Of a stretch of DNA of 64,000 nucleotides, positions 1-10,198 are shown piece by piece. Under the pieces are notes generated by a model. That model was not told where the DNA came from, ran no database searches, and saw only the letters and a list, made by a program, of their open reading frames with translations. The translations under genes were made by a program, and so were the position numbers. This DNA comes from Endocalyx cinctus (taxonomy: Eukaryota > Ascomycota > Sordariomycetes > Amphisphaeriales > Apiosporaceae): positions 3,038,001-3,102,000 of the forward strand of contig BCKC01000005.1 of NCBI GenBank assembly GCA_001600455.1, written 5' to 3'. Every line of letters starts with the position of its first letter. Position 1 is the stretch's first letter.

Positions 1-109
1 GTGTATCCGTAAACGTCGTCACTTCATATCCGGCATTGCGCAAACGTTCAAAGTGGGGTAGAGAGACTTCCTGGTAGTCGTCAAGGACGGCAATAGTGGG
101 AAACGACAT
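1..109 (-). CDS. D-isomer-specific 2-hydroxyacid dehydrogenase, N-terminal fragment
   Basis: The reverse strand opens with ATG at 109-107 and reads 36 codons to the window edge, so the gene is truncated by the window, not broken. The start MSFPTIAVLDDYQEV is the typical opening of fungal and bacterial D-2-hydroxyacid (phosphoglycerate-like) dehydrogenases, where the first beta strand is followed by a DDYQ motif. These are NAD(P)-dependent enzymes that reduce 2-keto acids. Neither the NAD-binding Rossmann motif nor the catalytic Arg/Glu/His residues are in the window, so the family call rests only on this N-terminus. Confidence 0.6.
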   Translation of the reverse strand, partial: MSFPTIAVLDDYQEVSLPHFERLRNAGYEVTTFTDT

Positions 110-1104
110 TATGGATAGAAAATGGGTGAATTAGAGTACGAGGATAAGTTCAATGTTAATTTAAAACAAAGACTTTTGAAAAAAAAAAAAAAAAGTTGAC
201 CAGATACACTGCGTTTGAAACCTCATGAAGATATGGTTGAACAGATGAGGTCATTTTGCTGGAGGATGAGGAGTGATGTACCCCCAATTATATCTCCCGA
301 AAATCCCCTATAGTGCGGGGGATTAGCCGCTAAAATGTGGGGACCTCCTATCGGAGTCTCCCTAAGCTGCCTAAGCTTTGACGTCTAATGATGTTATTCT
401 TGTCACGAGATTTATGTTTTCGGTTCCTCTTTATCGCCATCCGTCTTCCATATACTCTCTCCTAATTGATGAGAAAATGAGCCTGAGTTGCTATAGCTAG
501 TTACTGGGCACTTTTCTACTTGTCATTTCTTTGATTTACCCCAGCTACAGAGCCCGTTGAGTATTCTATATGATCAAGCCCCTACGAGAGACAATGATTT
601 TATCGTGAAGGGCTTCTTATCGTCGCATTTAATATTAGTCAAGTTGGCATAGCTCGCTTAATTTTAGGTATTACAGTATAAAATATCATAAGACTCAGGT
701 ACAACTTGGAAATAAAGCTTGCAGTTTACAGAAAGACGTGAGCCTCTAACTAACTGTATCATTTAATCCCGACTGTAAAGAACGACCAGATACTTCTGGC
801 TACTGAAGGAACTTTGCTAGGTTACTTAACTAATCTCTAATACACTATTTAACAGGCCATTATTGAGTATCACCATTATTTATTCAGAGGCACAATTACC
901 ACCCGAGATGACAAGCCAAATAATGATTCAAATATACGTTCAGTTTACTTCTCGTTAGCTTCCATGACAGCTACCATACCACCTATCATAGTAGCTGCTG
1001 GTCAATTATCAGCTGAAAATGATTCAAAACTCTAATCTGAAAAGTTTTTGAAAGACACGCGTATTTTATTTGTTTTTATAGGTAGAGTGGATATATACGA
1101 GTTT
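110..1104. other. Intergenic, AT-rich, no gene seen
   Basis: This 1 kb stretch is the promoter side of the dehydrogenase (-) and the 3' side of the DUF8021-type gene (-). It has an A-run near 180-194 and no open frame of convincing composition. I see no tRNA-like fold and no repeat. Confidence 0.6.
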
Positions 1105-1902
1105 TTAGTTACCAATAACCGTCACAGTATGTACGTATTTGACCATCCCATCTTCCAATCTCACCTCATGAGAGTCGGGCATATTTCCGAGGGAATCAAA
1201 CGAGCACAGAACATCCACCGAGCCCATCACCTCATCAATAACGTATCGACGGTTCCCGTTCGGCGTAGCGCTACCGCCCCTAGGCAAGGTCGCCCCGCAA
1301 GGCTTCGTCAGCATCGATCCCTCGACGCGCTCGCAGTCGGTTCCCCAGGGGATCGAATCGGCCGCGTTCTCGTCCGTCCACATGTCGAGGTACGCGTCTC
1401 CCACGCGCTTCAGCTCCGTCCTGTTCGACCTCTGCCCTTCCTCCAAGGCCGACCAGTCCTCCGCCTGGATGTACGACAGCGTCCGCGGCGCGTTGAAGAA
1501 GAGCGACCCCGTCGTCGCCGCGATGGTGTCGATCATCGAGATGATCTCGGCGTCGCCGCCTTCGTGCCGGATCTGCGTCGCTACCACGTACGGTGTCGAC
1601 CCCGTGCTCGAGATGAACATGGTGTAGCTCGCGCACGCTTCCGTGTCGGCGGTGGACCGGTTCAGGTCGATCGTGAGCGGCTCGCTTAGCACCCCCGTCT
1701 GGATGTCGGCCGCCGCGTTGTTCTCCATGTAGGTGAAGTTCGTTTCCGAAACCTGGAGTCGCGACACGTCGCCGGTCATCTGCGCCGCGAGGTACGTGTC
1801 CGCCGTTGCCAGTAGTCCCTCGCGCGTGCATTCTGCTTGGACCGACGTGAAGCTGCTCACGGCCAAGATCGCTGTGGAAAGAGTCGCCTTTGCGCTTTTC
1901 AT
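1105..1902 (-). CDS. Secreted DUF8021-type protein
   Basis: A single 265-codon exon starts at ATG 1902. Residues 1-23 form a signal peptide (basic start, hydrophobic core, cut expected after VQA), so the product is probably secreted. The mature part begins with a Cys (ECTREGLLATADTYLAAQ) and carries the family-like segments GVLSEPLTIDLNRS, YVVATQIRH, AEDWSALEE, IPWGTDCERVEG, RRYVIDEVMGSVDV and DSHEVRLEDG. I recognise this from memory as the fungal secreted DUF8021 family, thought to have a SnoaL/NTF2-like fold; the biochemical function is unknown to me. Six cysteines suit an extracellular protein. It has several N-glycosylation sequons (NFT, NRS, NRT). Two other long open frames overlap it and are shadows caused by high GC. 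The next gene (SDR) is on the same strand with its own promoter gap. Confidence 0.82.
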   Translation of the reverse strand: MKSAKATLSTAILAVSSFTSVQAECTREGLLATADTYLAAQMTGDVSRLQVSETNFTYMENNAAADIQTGVLSEPLTIDLNRSTADTEACASYTMFISSTGSTPYVVATQIRHEGGDAEIISMIDTIAATTGSLFFNAPRTLSYIQAEDWSALEEGQRSNRTELKRVGDAYLDMWTDENAADSIPWGTDCERVEGSMLTKPCGATLPRGGSATPNGNRRYVIDEVMGSVDVLCSFDSLGNMPDSHEVRLEDGMVKYVHTVTVIGN

Positions 1903-2377
1903 GATTGATAATTATATGTAATGCCTATATTCAAGAATCAAGTCCGAAATGTTTGGTGGGTTTCAGGTGGTCTTTTTTTTTTCCTTGCTTCCAAAACAAT
2001 GCTTGTCAATCATAAGTTCTCCAAGAAAGCCAAGATATCAAAACAGGTACACATGTTGCTTATATAGAGGAAACGGCTTGTTTAGGGAAAATGGCAAAGT
2101 GCCTTAATTACACCTTAATTACATGCCGTGCTTAATGTGGAGGCGAGTTTGCTTCCATATTGATAGCCCCCGCCTCATATAAGCCGATACGACGCTGGTC
2201 GTTCCGGGAAAATGGTATGAGCTGACAGCTACTACCGGCGATTACCTCATAGGCATTAGCCCCTGGACCAAGCTACCCCCATTCACGTCATCATTTTAAT
2301 AAAACAACCTTTGTTCGACAAATGGAAAGCATAGCCACCTCGAATTTTACCATCACCGTTTTTTTCCATAAAATAAT
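1903..2377. other. Intergenic spacer
   Basis: 475 bp between the DUF8021-type start and the SDR stop, both on the minus strand. It holds a short T-run near 1973 and a repeated ccttaattaca at 2102 and 2112. No gene is seen. Confidence 0.6.
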
Positions 2378-3198
2378 CTAAAATTTTACGTATTCTCCAT
2401 TTACGAAGTTCACGTAGGATGGGAAATTATCCCCAGCTTCTTCAGCCAGCTTCAGGAAGAACTCGGCATGCGACTCGGCTCCAGGATTTGGACCCATGCC
2501 TTTTCCCTCGGGTGTGCGCTCATCCGCGTAGAAGAAACTAATCAATAAGTAACCTATCATTAGATCTGGAGAAAAGACCGTATCGTCAAAATGATTGGGG
2601 AAGTAGTTAAGAGAAAGCCTCCAGAAACTTACCGCCATCCTTTCTCCTCCTTGTGCATCTGATCCGCGAGCTGAACCCAGTACGCCGAAGCCGATTTACT
2701 CATTCCCACCGTAACCAAAGCGGGAATGGGAACTACGTGCTTTGGCATGCCGTTCCCCGTATATATGAAGACGCGCTTCCTCCCATCGCCGGAAGCCGCT
2801 TGGTCCTCCTCCCAATATTTTCGAGCCTCGGCGGCGACTATCCAAGGCGTCGTCACCATGAGTGATATATCCTGGTTCAGCGCCTCGGCATCGATACTGT
2901 GCATATCCCCCGTGATCGGAGGAGGCGTTGCGTGGGCAGCATTGTAGATGACGATGCTAGGGACGGTGTCGAAGTGATCTTTCGAGACGCGGAATATACG
3001 AGCGGCCGACAAGGATGAAAGTTTAGTGAGGTCTGCCTGGATAGACAAAACACCGTTTTCGAGGATTTTAGGCGGTTCGGAGGCACTGCGGGATACGCTG
3101 ACTGTACGGTAGCCGGCGTTGGTGAACCGTTTAGTCAAAGCATTACCGACGTTGGGGCCTGCGCCTAGAATTAGCACCACGGGGGTGGGACTGGCCAT
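2378..3198 (-). CDS. Atypical short-chain dehydrogenase/reductase-like protein
   Basis: Two exons, 3198-2633 and 2537-2378, with a 95 bp intron (GTAAGT...TAG) rejoin to a 241 aa protein; the junction reads KGWRFFYADERTPEG. The N-terminus VVLILGAGPNVGNALTKRF is a Rossmann dinucleotide loop. IVIYNAAHATPPP corresponds to the NAG region of classical SDRs. At the catalytic spot the sequence is TVGMSKSASA, which keeps Lys of YxxxK but has no Tyr, so classical SDR chemistry is doubtful. As I recall, this fungal subfamily generally ends, as here, with an ADER...EAHAEFF...YVKF tail and shares that missing Tyr. Substrate unknown; predicted cytosolic, with no signal peptide. Without splicing the frame runs into a stop inside the intron. 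Confidence 0.82.
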
Positions 3199-4415
3199 AT
3201 CTATTACTTAAGTAAGGTTTGAGAAACTTTGATCGTATCGAACGTGATCGATGATTTGCCACTTTTTACCATATTATCATTGTACATTATTTATACGTTC
3301 GAGTCCTACGACGCAGAAAGACAAGAATTTCAGATTTCTAATAGACATTATATCTGATTTACAATGATTGATAAGCTCTCTCCATAAACCATTGCAAAAT
3401 CGCAGAAGGGCTCGTGAATTAGTCAGGTACATCTTGGTGATAAGCAATACGACATGTTCAAGTCATCTTACGCCAAAGAAATTGGCTGCAGGATATCGAG
3501 AAATGCATCAGGACTGCGGGCCAAGTCGGCGACATCCCAGTATTGTCAGCATGGAGTATCTAGGTCTCCAAGCGCTGACCAATCTCGTCTTGGTCTAACA
3601 TAGCATTATGCTGCTCGAATGGTCACGGACATCGATACTAGAGCGAAAGATTCTCTAGAAATCATAAGTTTTTCCTCGTGATTAATCAGTACCCATAGAT
3701 ATTCTTAGAGATTTTGCATCAAGATATCATTCAGTGATATCTCAATAATGGGGGCTGGAGGGCAATAACGAAAAGTTGGGCGAATGAGTTTTAGTGAGCA
3801 GTCCCACACAAGCACGTACTTGGATGCGGATGGTCTTTTTTTTTTTTCTTGGGGGTAGTTCAAAGAAGCCCTGGGGGGAAGCTCTCGGTGTGTATCAACC
3901 ATCGGAAACAATTCGTAGATGATATTTCGGAGGCAACGTAAACGACCGGATAAATGCAGGTCTGGGGCGGAGTCAATGCCAAATGTCGAGCGATGGTGAT
4001 GATGATAATAAAATTGAACCTGCATTTCATTTCCAAATGGGGATAAAGAAGCGTCATATTTAATATCGAGACTTCTATTGATCATGCTGATCTCGGTCCC
4101 TGAAAAATAGTCAATATTTTGAATTTGCTATTGAGATGATTTCTCGTGGACCCAAGAATTGGGAAAGTCCACCACCCGTATCGGAATACCAAGCACTTAC
4201 ACGTGCTTTTCCCGTCAGGCTAATTGTTGCCGAAATATGTTTTTTTTTTTTTTTTACCATCATGAGAGAATTTTTAAAATGTTGTTTATCGTAGAAGTTG
4301 GTTTAAAAGGTGATTCCTTTCATAAGTACTATCCTTTCGCCATCGCATCCTTAGACTTCAGTAGATTAGACCAACTGAAAGTGGCGGAAGATTTTCTAAT
4401 CGAGAATAAACGAAA
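3199..4415. other. Intergenic, promoter of the beta-xylosidase
   Basis: The 1.2 kb spacer separates the divergent SDR (-) and GH3 xylosidase (+) genes, so it carries promoters for both. A GGCTAA hexamer lies at 4218-4223, and CTGGGG hexamers matching the CreA consensus SYGGRG occur at 3871 and 3962. T-runs occur at 3837-3847 and 4241-4255. The short open frames here have no coding character. Confidence 0.55.
4218..4223 (+). promoter_or_regulatory. Candidate XlnR/Xyr1 site (GGCTAA)
   Basis: GGCTAA matches the consensus GGCTAR bound by the xylanase activator XlnR/Xyr1 of ascomycetes. It lies about 193 bp before the beta-xylosidase ATG, the right place for a xylose-induced gene. A hexamer this short occurs often by chance, so the call rests on its position in front of a xylanolytic gene. 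Confidence 0.35.
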
Positions 4416-6877
4416 ATGATGGGCGTCTCTTCTAAGGCGTCCGCAGCTTTAACGCTGCTATTCGGCGTCTCCGCCGTCGTGGGTAAAATGGCATTCCCCG
4501 ACTGCGTCAACGGGCCCGAAGTCCTAACTAGCAACTTGGTTTGCGACCCAACCGCGTCACCAGCGGAGCGAGCCGACGCGCTCATAAAAGCATGGAATAT
4601 CACGGAAAAGCTAGCGAATCTTATAGAGTAAGTAGTCTCTTTTTTTTTCACTTCGTACACCCTTGGTTAATCTTTTTTCCCCACTTTAGTCGAAGTCCCG
4701 GAGTCGAGCGCTTAGGACTAGCCGCGTACGACTGGTGGAGCGAAGCCCTGCACGGGGTAGGCTGGAGCCCCGGCGTCGCCTTCGCAGCCGCGGGGCAGGA
4801 GTATTCCGCCGCGACCTCGTTCGCGAGCCCGATCCTCATGTCGGCGGCGTTCGACGACGACCTGATCGGCGAGGTCGCCCGGACGGTGAGCACCGAGGCG
4901 CGCGCTTTCAGCAACGTCGGCAGGGCGGGGTTGGACTACTGGACGCCTAACATCAACCCGTACAAGGACCCCCGCTGGGGACGCGGGTCCGAAACTCCCG
5001 GGGAGGACCCGTTTAGGATTAAAGGGTACGTTAGGGCTCTCATAGAGGGTCTGCAGGGAACGGAAAATATAACGAAGGTCATTTCGACGTGTAAGCATTA
5101 CGCTGCGTACGACCTTGAGCGCTGGAATGGTATCACTCGGTACCAGTTCGACGCCATAGTCAACATGCAGGACTTGGTGGAGTACTACCTCCCGCCGTTC
5201 CAGCAGTGCGCGCGCGACTCCAAGGTCAAATCCATCATGTGCTCCTACAACAGCGTGAACGGGACTCCCGCCTGCGCCAACACTTACTTGATGGGCACCG
5301 TCCTACGCGATTTCTGGGGTTGGACCGACGAAAACCAGTACATCACCAGCGATTGTAACGCGATCCTCAACTTCCACGAAGACCACAATTACACGACGAC
5401 CGCTGCACAGTCGTTGGCCATCTCGCTGATCGGCGGGACTGACACCGTGTGCGAGGTCACCTCCAACACGGATGTTCAAGGCGCGTGGGACGAATCCTTC
5501 CTACCCGAAGACGTCGTAGATCAAGCGCTTCTCAGGCTATACGAAGGGTTGATACGAGCGGGATACTTCGACCCGGCGGACGCGACGCCGTACCGCTCCC
5601 TCACGTGGGCGGACGTGAACACTCCGGACACCCAAGCGCTGGCTATCCGATCGGCGGCGGAAGGAATAGTGCTCAAGAAGAACGACGAGGGATTCTTACC
5701 GCTAAAGGACGTCACCGACGACACGACTTTAGCGCTCGTAGGGTTCTGGGCCGACGCCCAGGATATCTCCATGCTGGGCGGGTACGCGGGAACGCCCCCC
5801 ATTTATCACTCCCCGGCGTACGCGTCCCGGCAGCGCAACCTCTCCGTAAACGTGGCGACGGGGCCGATCAAGCAGGCGACGACGGACGAGGACACGTGGA
5901 CGGAAGCGGCGCTCGATGCAGCCTCCGCCTCCGACGTCGTCGTCTACTTCGGGGGCAACGACATGAGCATCGAGTCGGAGGACCTCGACCGGGTCTCCAT
6001 TGCGTGGCCGCCCGCGCAGCTGGCGCTGATCGAGAAGCTGTGCGCGCTCGGGAAGCCGTGCGTCGTGGTCGAGCTCGGGGACCAGAACGACGACTCCCCG
6101 CTCCTCGAGAACGCTAACGTCTCGGCCGTCGTCTGGGCCGGGTTCCCGGGCCAGAGCGGCGGGACCGCCGTCATGGACGTGCTGCTCGGAAACACGGCTC
6201 CGGCGGGTCGGTTGCCGACGACCGTGTATCCGGCTTCGTACGTGGACGAGGTGCCGATGACGGATATGTCGCTGCGTCCGAGCGGCGATGGCGGTAATCC
6301 GGGACGGACGTACAAATGGTACGATAAGGAGGTGATGCCATTTGGATTTGGTTTACACTATACAACGTTCGAGGCCGCGTTTGTAAGTGATACGTTAGAG
6401 GAGGCGGAGGAAGATTATCCCGAGTATTCGATCCAGGATTTGGTGAGTGGTTGCGACAACTCGACGCAGAAGTACCTGGACCTCTGCCCTTTCGATCCCG
6501 TCGATATTACCGTCACCAATACTGGAGAGGAGGTGACGTCTGATTTCGTAGCGCTGGTATTCCTGACGGGGTCACACGGTCCTTCCCCCACTCCGATCAA
6601 GGAACTGGTGGCATACACACGAGTGAAAGGGGTGAATCCCGGAGACACGGTCGAGGTGAGCATGGGATTGACGCTGGGCGAGCTGGCGCGCGTGGACTCG
6701 TTTGGAAACACGATCTTGTACCCCGGAACGTATCAGCTTCTTCTCGATGTTCCAACGCAGGACAATATTACCTTCGAGTTGACTGGAGAACCGGAGACGC
6801 TGATCTCCTTTCCGCAGCCGCCTGCAGACCTAGGAGAGGGAAATGGCCATGAGGAAATACTTTCGGATACGAAGTAA
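4416..6877 (+). CDS. Secreted GH3 exo-1,4-beta-xylosidase
   Basis: Exon 1 is 4416-4627 and exon 2 is 4690-6877, with a 62 bp intron (GTAAGT, T-run, TTTAG) between them. The 799 aa product is the usual length of fungal GH3 beta-xylosidases of the XlnD/Bxl type, which release xylose from xylo-oligosaccharide ends. Residues 1-23 are a signal peptide. The GH3 N-terminal barrel shows SPGVERLGLAAYDWWSEALH, PNINPYKDPRWGRGSETPGE, CKHYAAYDLERWN and SIMCSYNSVNGTPAC. The nucleophile is Asp292 in ITSDCNAI. The alpha/beta sandwich (GIVLKKNDEGFLPL, DVVVYFGG, WAGFPGQSGG) and the C-terminal fibronectin-III-like domain (TVTNTGEEVTSDFVALVF) follow. Two ATGs sit in tandem at 4416 and 4419; either gives the same signal peptide. 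GH3 members with other specificities exist, but the long form with the DCNA motif favours xylosidase. Confidence 0.93.
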
Positions 6878-7448
6878 AAGAAAAAGAAATAAAAGGCGTC
6901 ATTATATGAAATTTTAGCATGTCATTTCAGAGTCTAATGGTTTAAAAAAAAAAAAAAATCAGTGAAGTCGGGTTACCCCAAGTACATGAAAAATCATTGA
7001 TTTCCAGACATCTAGGTTAGCTTACGTTTCAATAAATCAATATAGAAGTCATGTGCCTAAGTATCATGTTTTTTTTTTCTATTGACCAAAGTGTGCATAT
7101 CAACACATGCATCAAATAGCAACTCTCGAGAAAGTTTCGATCTCCAGTTCGAATTGGCTTTATTCCGTTTAAATAGTCAGGGTAGCATCTTTGTCATAAT
7201 GGATTGTCAGTCAGTCTTAGCAACTATAATGCAATGGGAACAAAGGACAAGCGCTGGGAAACGCTGAAAGCAGCTTGATCTTTGAATTGTCTCGAAGATT
7301 GGCAGAAAATAGCCATGGGATCGAAACATATTGTCGATCATGTCAATCGAATTTCGGCATTCAATGTAAAAAGATAGTTGTACCCTTGCCATATTTCCGG
7401 ACACACGACAAGGGGGAAAGAAAGAGAAAATCATGAATACATACGGAG
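6878..7448. other. Intergenic spacer
   Basis: 571 bp of AT-rich DNA with A/T runs at about 6943-6957 and 7069-7078. It separates the xylosidase stop from the next GC-rich open frame. No gene seen. Confidence 0.55.
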
Positions 7449-8264
7449 ATGCTCCGCAGACAGTATCAATACCGTAACGTGACAAATCCCGGATTCAAGG
7501 GGCGAAAAAAAGAGCTCTGGTGGGCGCGATTAGGTAAAGTGGTCCGACCTCAGCTGCCGGGCCACTTCAACCGCGACTGCCCCGAGAGCTACTACCAAGC
7601 GTACGGATGGGCGCAAGCGGAGATCGGGGAGGACCGACGCGACGACATCGAGGCTTTTGTCGAGGACCTATCCGAGTTCTACGACGGGCCCGAGGTCCAC
7701 AGGGCGTGGGACGAGTACCGGCTCAACTTCACGACGGAAAACCCGTTCCAGGCGATGCCGCAGTTCACCCAGGTCGTGCGGCACATCAAGACGCTGTTTC
7801 GGGACCCCAAGAAGGTCAAGCTGTACACGTCGTCCTGGTCGCAGCGGCCGCGGGGGCTCCGGCGCGGCTGGACGCAGATGGATTACATCCTGCAGTTCGT
7901 CGTCAGCATGATCAGCCTGCGGTGCGACTGGGAGACGGACCCGGACTCGATCGAGAACGCGGCCTTCCCGCCGCCGGCGGTGAGGCGGAACGACATCAGG
8001 ATCCGGGAGGAGTTCCCGGACTGGGACGCGTTCGACAAGTGGGCCGCCTGCCACATGCTGTACTCGATGCTCAAGTACGCCGTGACGACGAACGCGCTCT
8101 ACGTCGCGACCAGGCAGGCCCAGTCGTTCCCGAGGATGGTGCAGACGGCGCGCGAGAGCGGGGGGGTCAACCCGATCATTATGCGCCACGAGGCCACCAT
8201 CCTAGAAATTAGAGACAAGCAAGCCGAGTTCATGAGAAGGCAGCATCGCTTATATGAAGCATAA
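7449..8264 (+). CDS. Unrecognised protein, 271 aa
   Basis: An uninterrupted GC-rich frame begins at ATG 7449 and ends at TAA 8264. The GC contrast with its AT-rich flanks and the length in a single frame argue for a real gene. The product is rich in Arg, Trp and aromatic residues (KELWWARLGKVVRP, ESYYQAYGWAQAEIG, DWDAFDKWAACHMLYSMLKY). It has no signal peptide, and its C-terminal third (HEATILEIRDKQAEFMRR) looks helical. I recognise no domain. It shares a faint segment (F...V..I....PKK....T....W) with the next gene at 9043-9735, which may mean an old tandem duplicate. A further 5' exon cannot be excluded. Confidence 0.6.
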   Translation: MLRRQYQYRNVTNPGFKGRKKELWWARLGKVVRPQLPGHFNRDCPESYYQAYGWAQAEIGEDRRDDIEAFVEDLSEFYDGPEVHRAWDEYRLNFTTENPFQAMPQFTQVVRHIKTLFRDPKKVKLYTSSWSQRPRGLRRGWTQMDYILQFVVSMISLRCDWETDPDSIENAAFPPPAVRRNDIRIREEFPDWDAFDKWAACHMLYSMLKYAVTTNALYVATRQAQSFPRMVQTARESGGVNPIIMRHEATILEIRDKQAEFMRRQHRLYEA

Positions 8265-9042
8265 CAATCCTCTTCTGGCATATTTTTATGTTATTTGATA
8301 TTAGAAAGAAAAAAACCACCTACGCAGGCCCATTTGTATAATGATAACTAGTATTTAGTTTAGGAACTGCTCGTATCTTAGTCTTAGCAGTTTCATATAT
8401 ATATCCATTACGATGTCGATCTATCTAGTACTTGACAGATGTATTTATTATCCGTTGTCACATTTACGTCGAAAATTCCGAAGCGATGGCCTTTACCAGT
8501 GACCGACTCGGTAACGTGAGGAAAAGGGGGGATATTTCGGTTCGTAAAGTTCCAATAGGAATTTCGTATATGAGAATTGTATAATCGGCCATTGGAAAAT
8601 AAGTTGGGCTTGAGTATTAAATTTCGACTTGGTGTCACTGGTTCACCAGATATCTCACTTATGTAACGGGCGTATCATCGATTCAACTGTCTCTAAACCT
8701 TGCTTTATTCCTAATAAAGTAAAACGGATAGCGGTGTGAATGACAAAGATGATGGAAAATGAGATTGCTTACTTGTATGTTCAAGATATCATCGAAGTAC
8801 AAAGAATATCTATCGCACTTTGTTGGGTATCGCCGACAAAGACCGTGGAGCTAGCTAGAAGATGCCGTTCTCCCTTATTTAAGAGGCTTGGTTTCACTCT
8901 TCCCGTGTGACGTTTCAAGGACTTCATTGTAGCACATCAAACTGATTAGGATATTTGTCAATATACTAAAAACTCACCTTAGAAAGAAGAGAAGGGGAAA
9001 AAAAAAATTAAAAAGAAAAAAAGAGGGAGAGAGAGAATTGCA
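8265..9042. other. Intergenic spacer
   Basis: 778 bp between two unrecognised genes. The last 60 bp before the ATG at 9043 are almost pure purine (runs of gaaaa and gagaga), a likely untranslated leader. No gene seen. Confidence 0.5.
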
Positions 9043-9735
9043 ATGTCAGCTTCAACGCAACCACCACCGCAACCAAGTCCAGCCGACAAGCCCAACAAAC
9101 CGCGTCTCCAACCGAGCAAGTCCGACCCCGCGGCGACAGAAGCGTACGTGAAAAAGGTGTTCAAGCAGAAACCGGCGAACCTAGACCTCGCCGCGGCCGA
9201 GCTCGGGCCGGTGTACGGGCTCGGCGAAGGGTCCGCGCGAGACGCGGCGGCGCGCATCAAAGCGCAGAGCGTGTTCGTCAGCCCTCTGATCGAGGAACCC
9301 TTCGCCGAGTTCGCGGATCTGTACCTGCGGGGCCGGTGGGGGTTAGGGATCGGATCCTGGTCGGCGACGATGGAGCGGGTGCGCAGACACCACGGGAACG
9401 CCGGGTCGGAGTGGGCTGGCAGGGGGATCCCTAACGCGCTGCACTTCGACGTGAATGATTTTTACGCTCGGTTCCTCATCCGCGTCATGAACGCGATCAG
9501 ACATCCCAAAAAATACACGCATCTGCTCACGTGGATTAGGGAGGCCGACCTGGAGGATGGGTATTGGGTGCTGTTTCATGCGCTCATGTACCTTCAGTTG
9601 GAGACGATGTGGTGTTATCGTCGGATGGCTCCCTTAGGCGATAGAGCTCGCCATTGTTTATCGCAGTTCGATGGAAACGAACCGTTGATCGGAAAGCTTC
9701 GTAATTTCATTTCTTCGTTAGGTAGCGACAGGTAG
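9043..9735 (+). CDS. Unrecognised protein, 230 aa
   Basis: An intact frame from ATG 9043 to TAG 9735 with strong coding GC content. The first 35 residues are Pro/Ser/Lys-rich and probably disordered. The rest is compact with many Trp and Arg residues (FADLYLRGRWGLGIGSW, FYARFLIRVMNAIRHPKK, LEDGYWVLFHALMYLQLE). There is no signal peptide or convincing membrane span, and I know no family for it. A GTAGGT lies across the final codon and stop (GACAG|GTAGGT), so a spliced longer C-terminus is possible, but no following exon is evident in the 1.5 kb downstream. It pairs in strand and style with the preceding gene. Confidence 0.58.
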   Translation: MSASTQPPPQPSPADKPNKPRLQPSKSDPAATEAYVKKVFKQKPANLDLAAAELGPVYGLGEGSARDAAARIKAQSVFVSPLIEEPFAEFADLYLRGRWGLGIGSWSATMERVRRHHGNAGSEWAGRGIPNALHFDVNDFYARFLIRVMNAIRHPKKYTHLLTWIREADLEDGYWVLFHALMYLQLETMWCYRRMAPLGDRARHCLSQFDGNEPLIGKLRNFISSLGSDR

Positions 9736-9970
9736 GTCCGTGCCCTCGTAGAGAGAGAAAGACGTTAACGCCAAAAATGAAAAGTGGCGATAGTCACAAA
9801 AAGACGCCTATAGTATAATAAAGTCGTACAGGATATAGACCTAACTGGATATACGTAATATGAATATTTTTAGAATCACTTGTATCCATACCGCTTTGAA
9901 TAGAAAAAGTAAAACACGGTTATCGTCGCTGGGCTCCGGCCGATACAGCGACAGACTTATCCATTCTAGA

Positions 9971-9997
9971 TCATAGAAATCATAGAAATCATAGAAA
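9971..9997. repeat. 9 bp tandem repeat, 3 copies
   Basis: The unit tcatagaaa occurs three times head to tail, followed by a partial tcat. It lies in non-coding DNA. Confidence 0.85.
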
Positions 9998-10150
9998 TCA
10001 TGGATATGTACAGAGTAGAGGTTTGTGTATTGAAGTATCCACAACTAACCTAGACAGCGACGAGTACACAGCTACTACGCTAGGTTAATTACTACAAACT
10101 CCTGAAACTTAGTGTATTACGGGGTACATCGTACCTAATTAATATGCGAT

Positions 10151-10198
10151 ACTTACCTAAGTACAGAGTACTTTACTTACCTAAGTACAGAGTACTTT
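10151..10198. repeat. 24 bp exact tandem duplication
   Basis: The 24 bp unit running from acttacctaagt to gagtacttt is present twice with no mismatch. The unit contains TACCTAAGTAC, a near-palindrome related to motifs found in other spacers of this window. Confidence 0.9.

Noticed and set aside
3705..4085. 126-codon open frame on the minus strand
   Set aside because: Low-complexity product of T-rich DNA in the xylosidase promoter; no domain or splice continuation.
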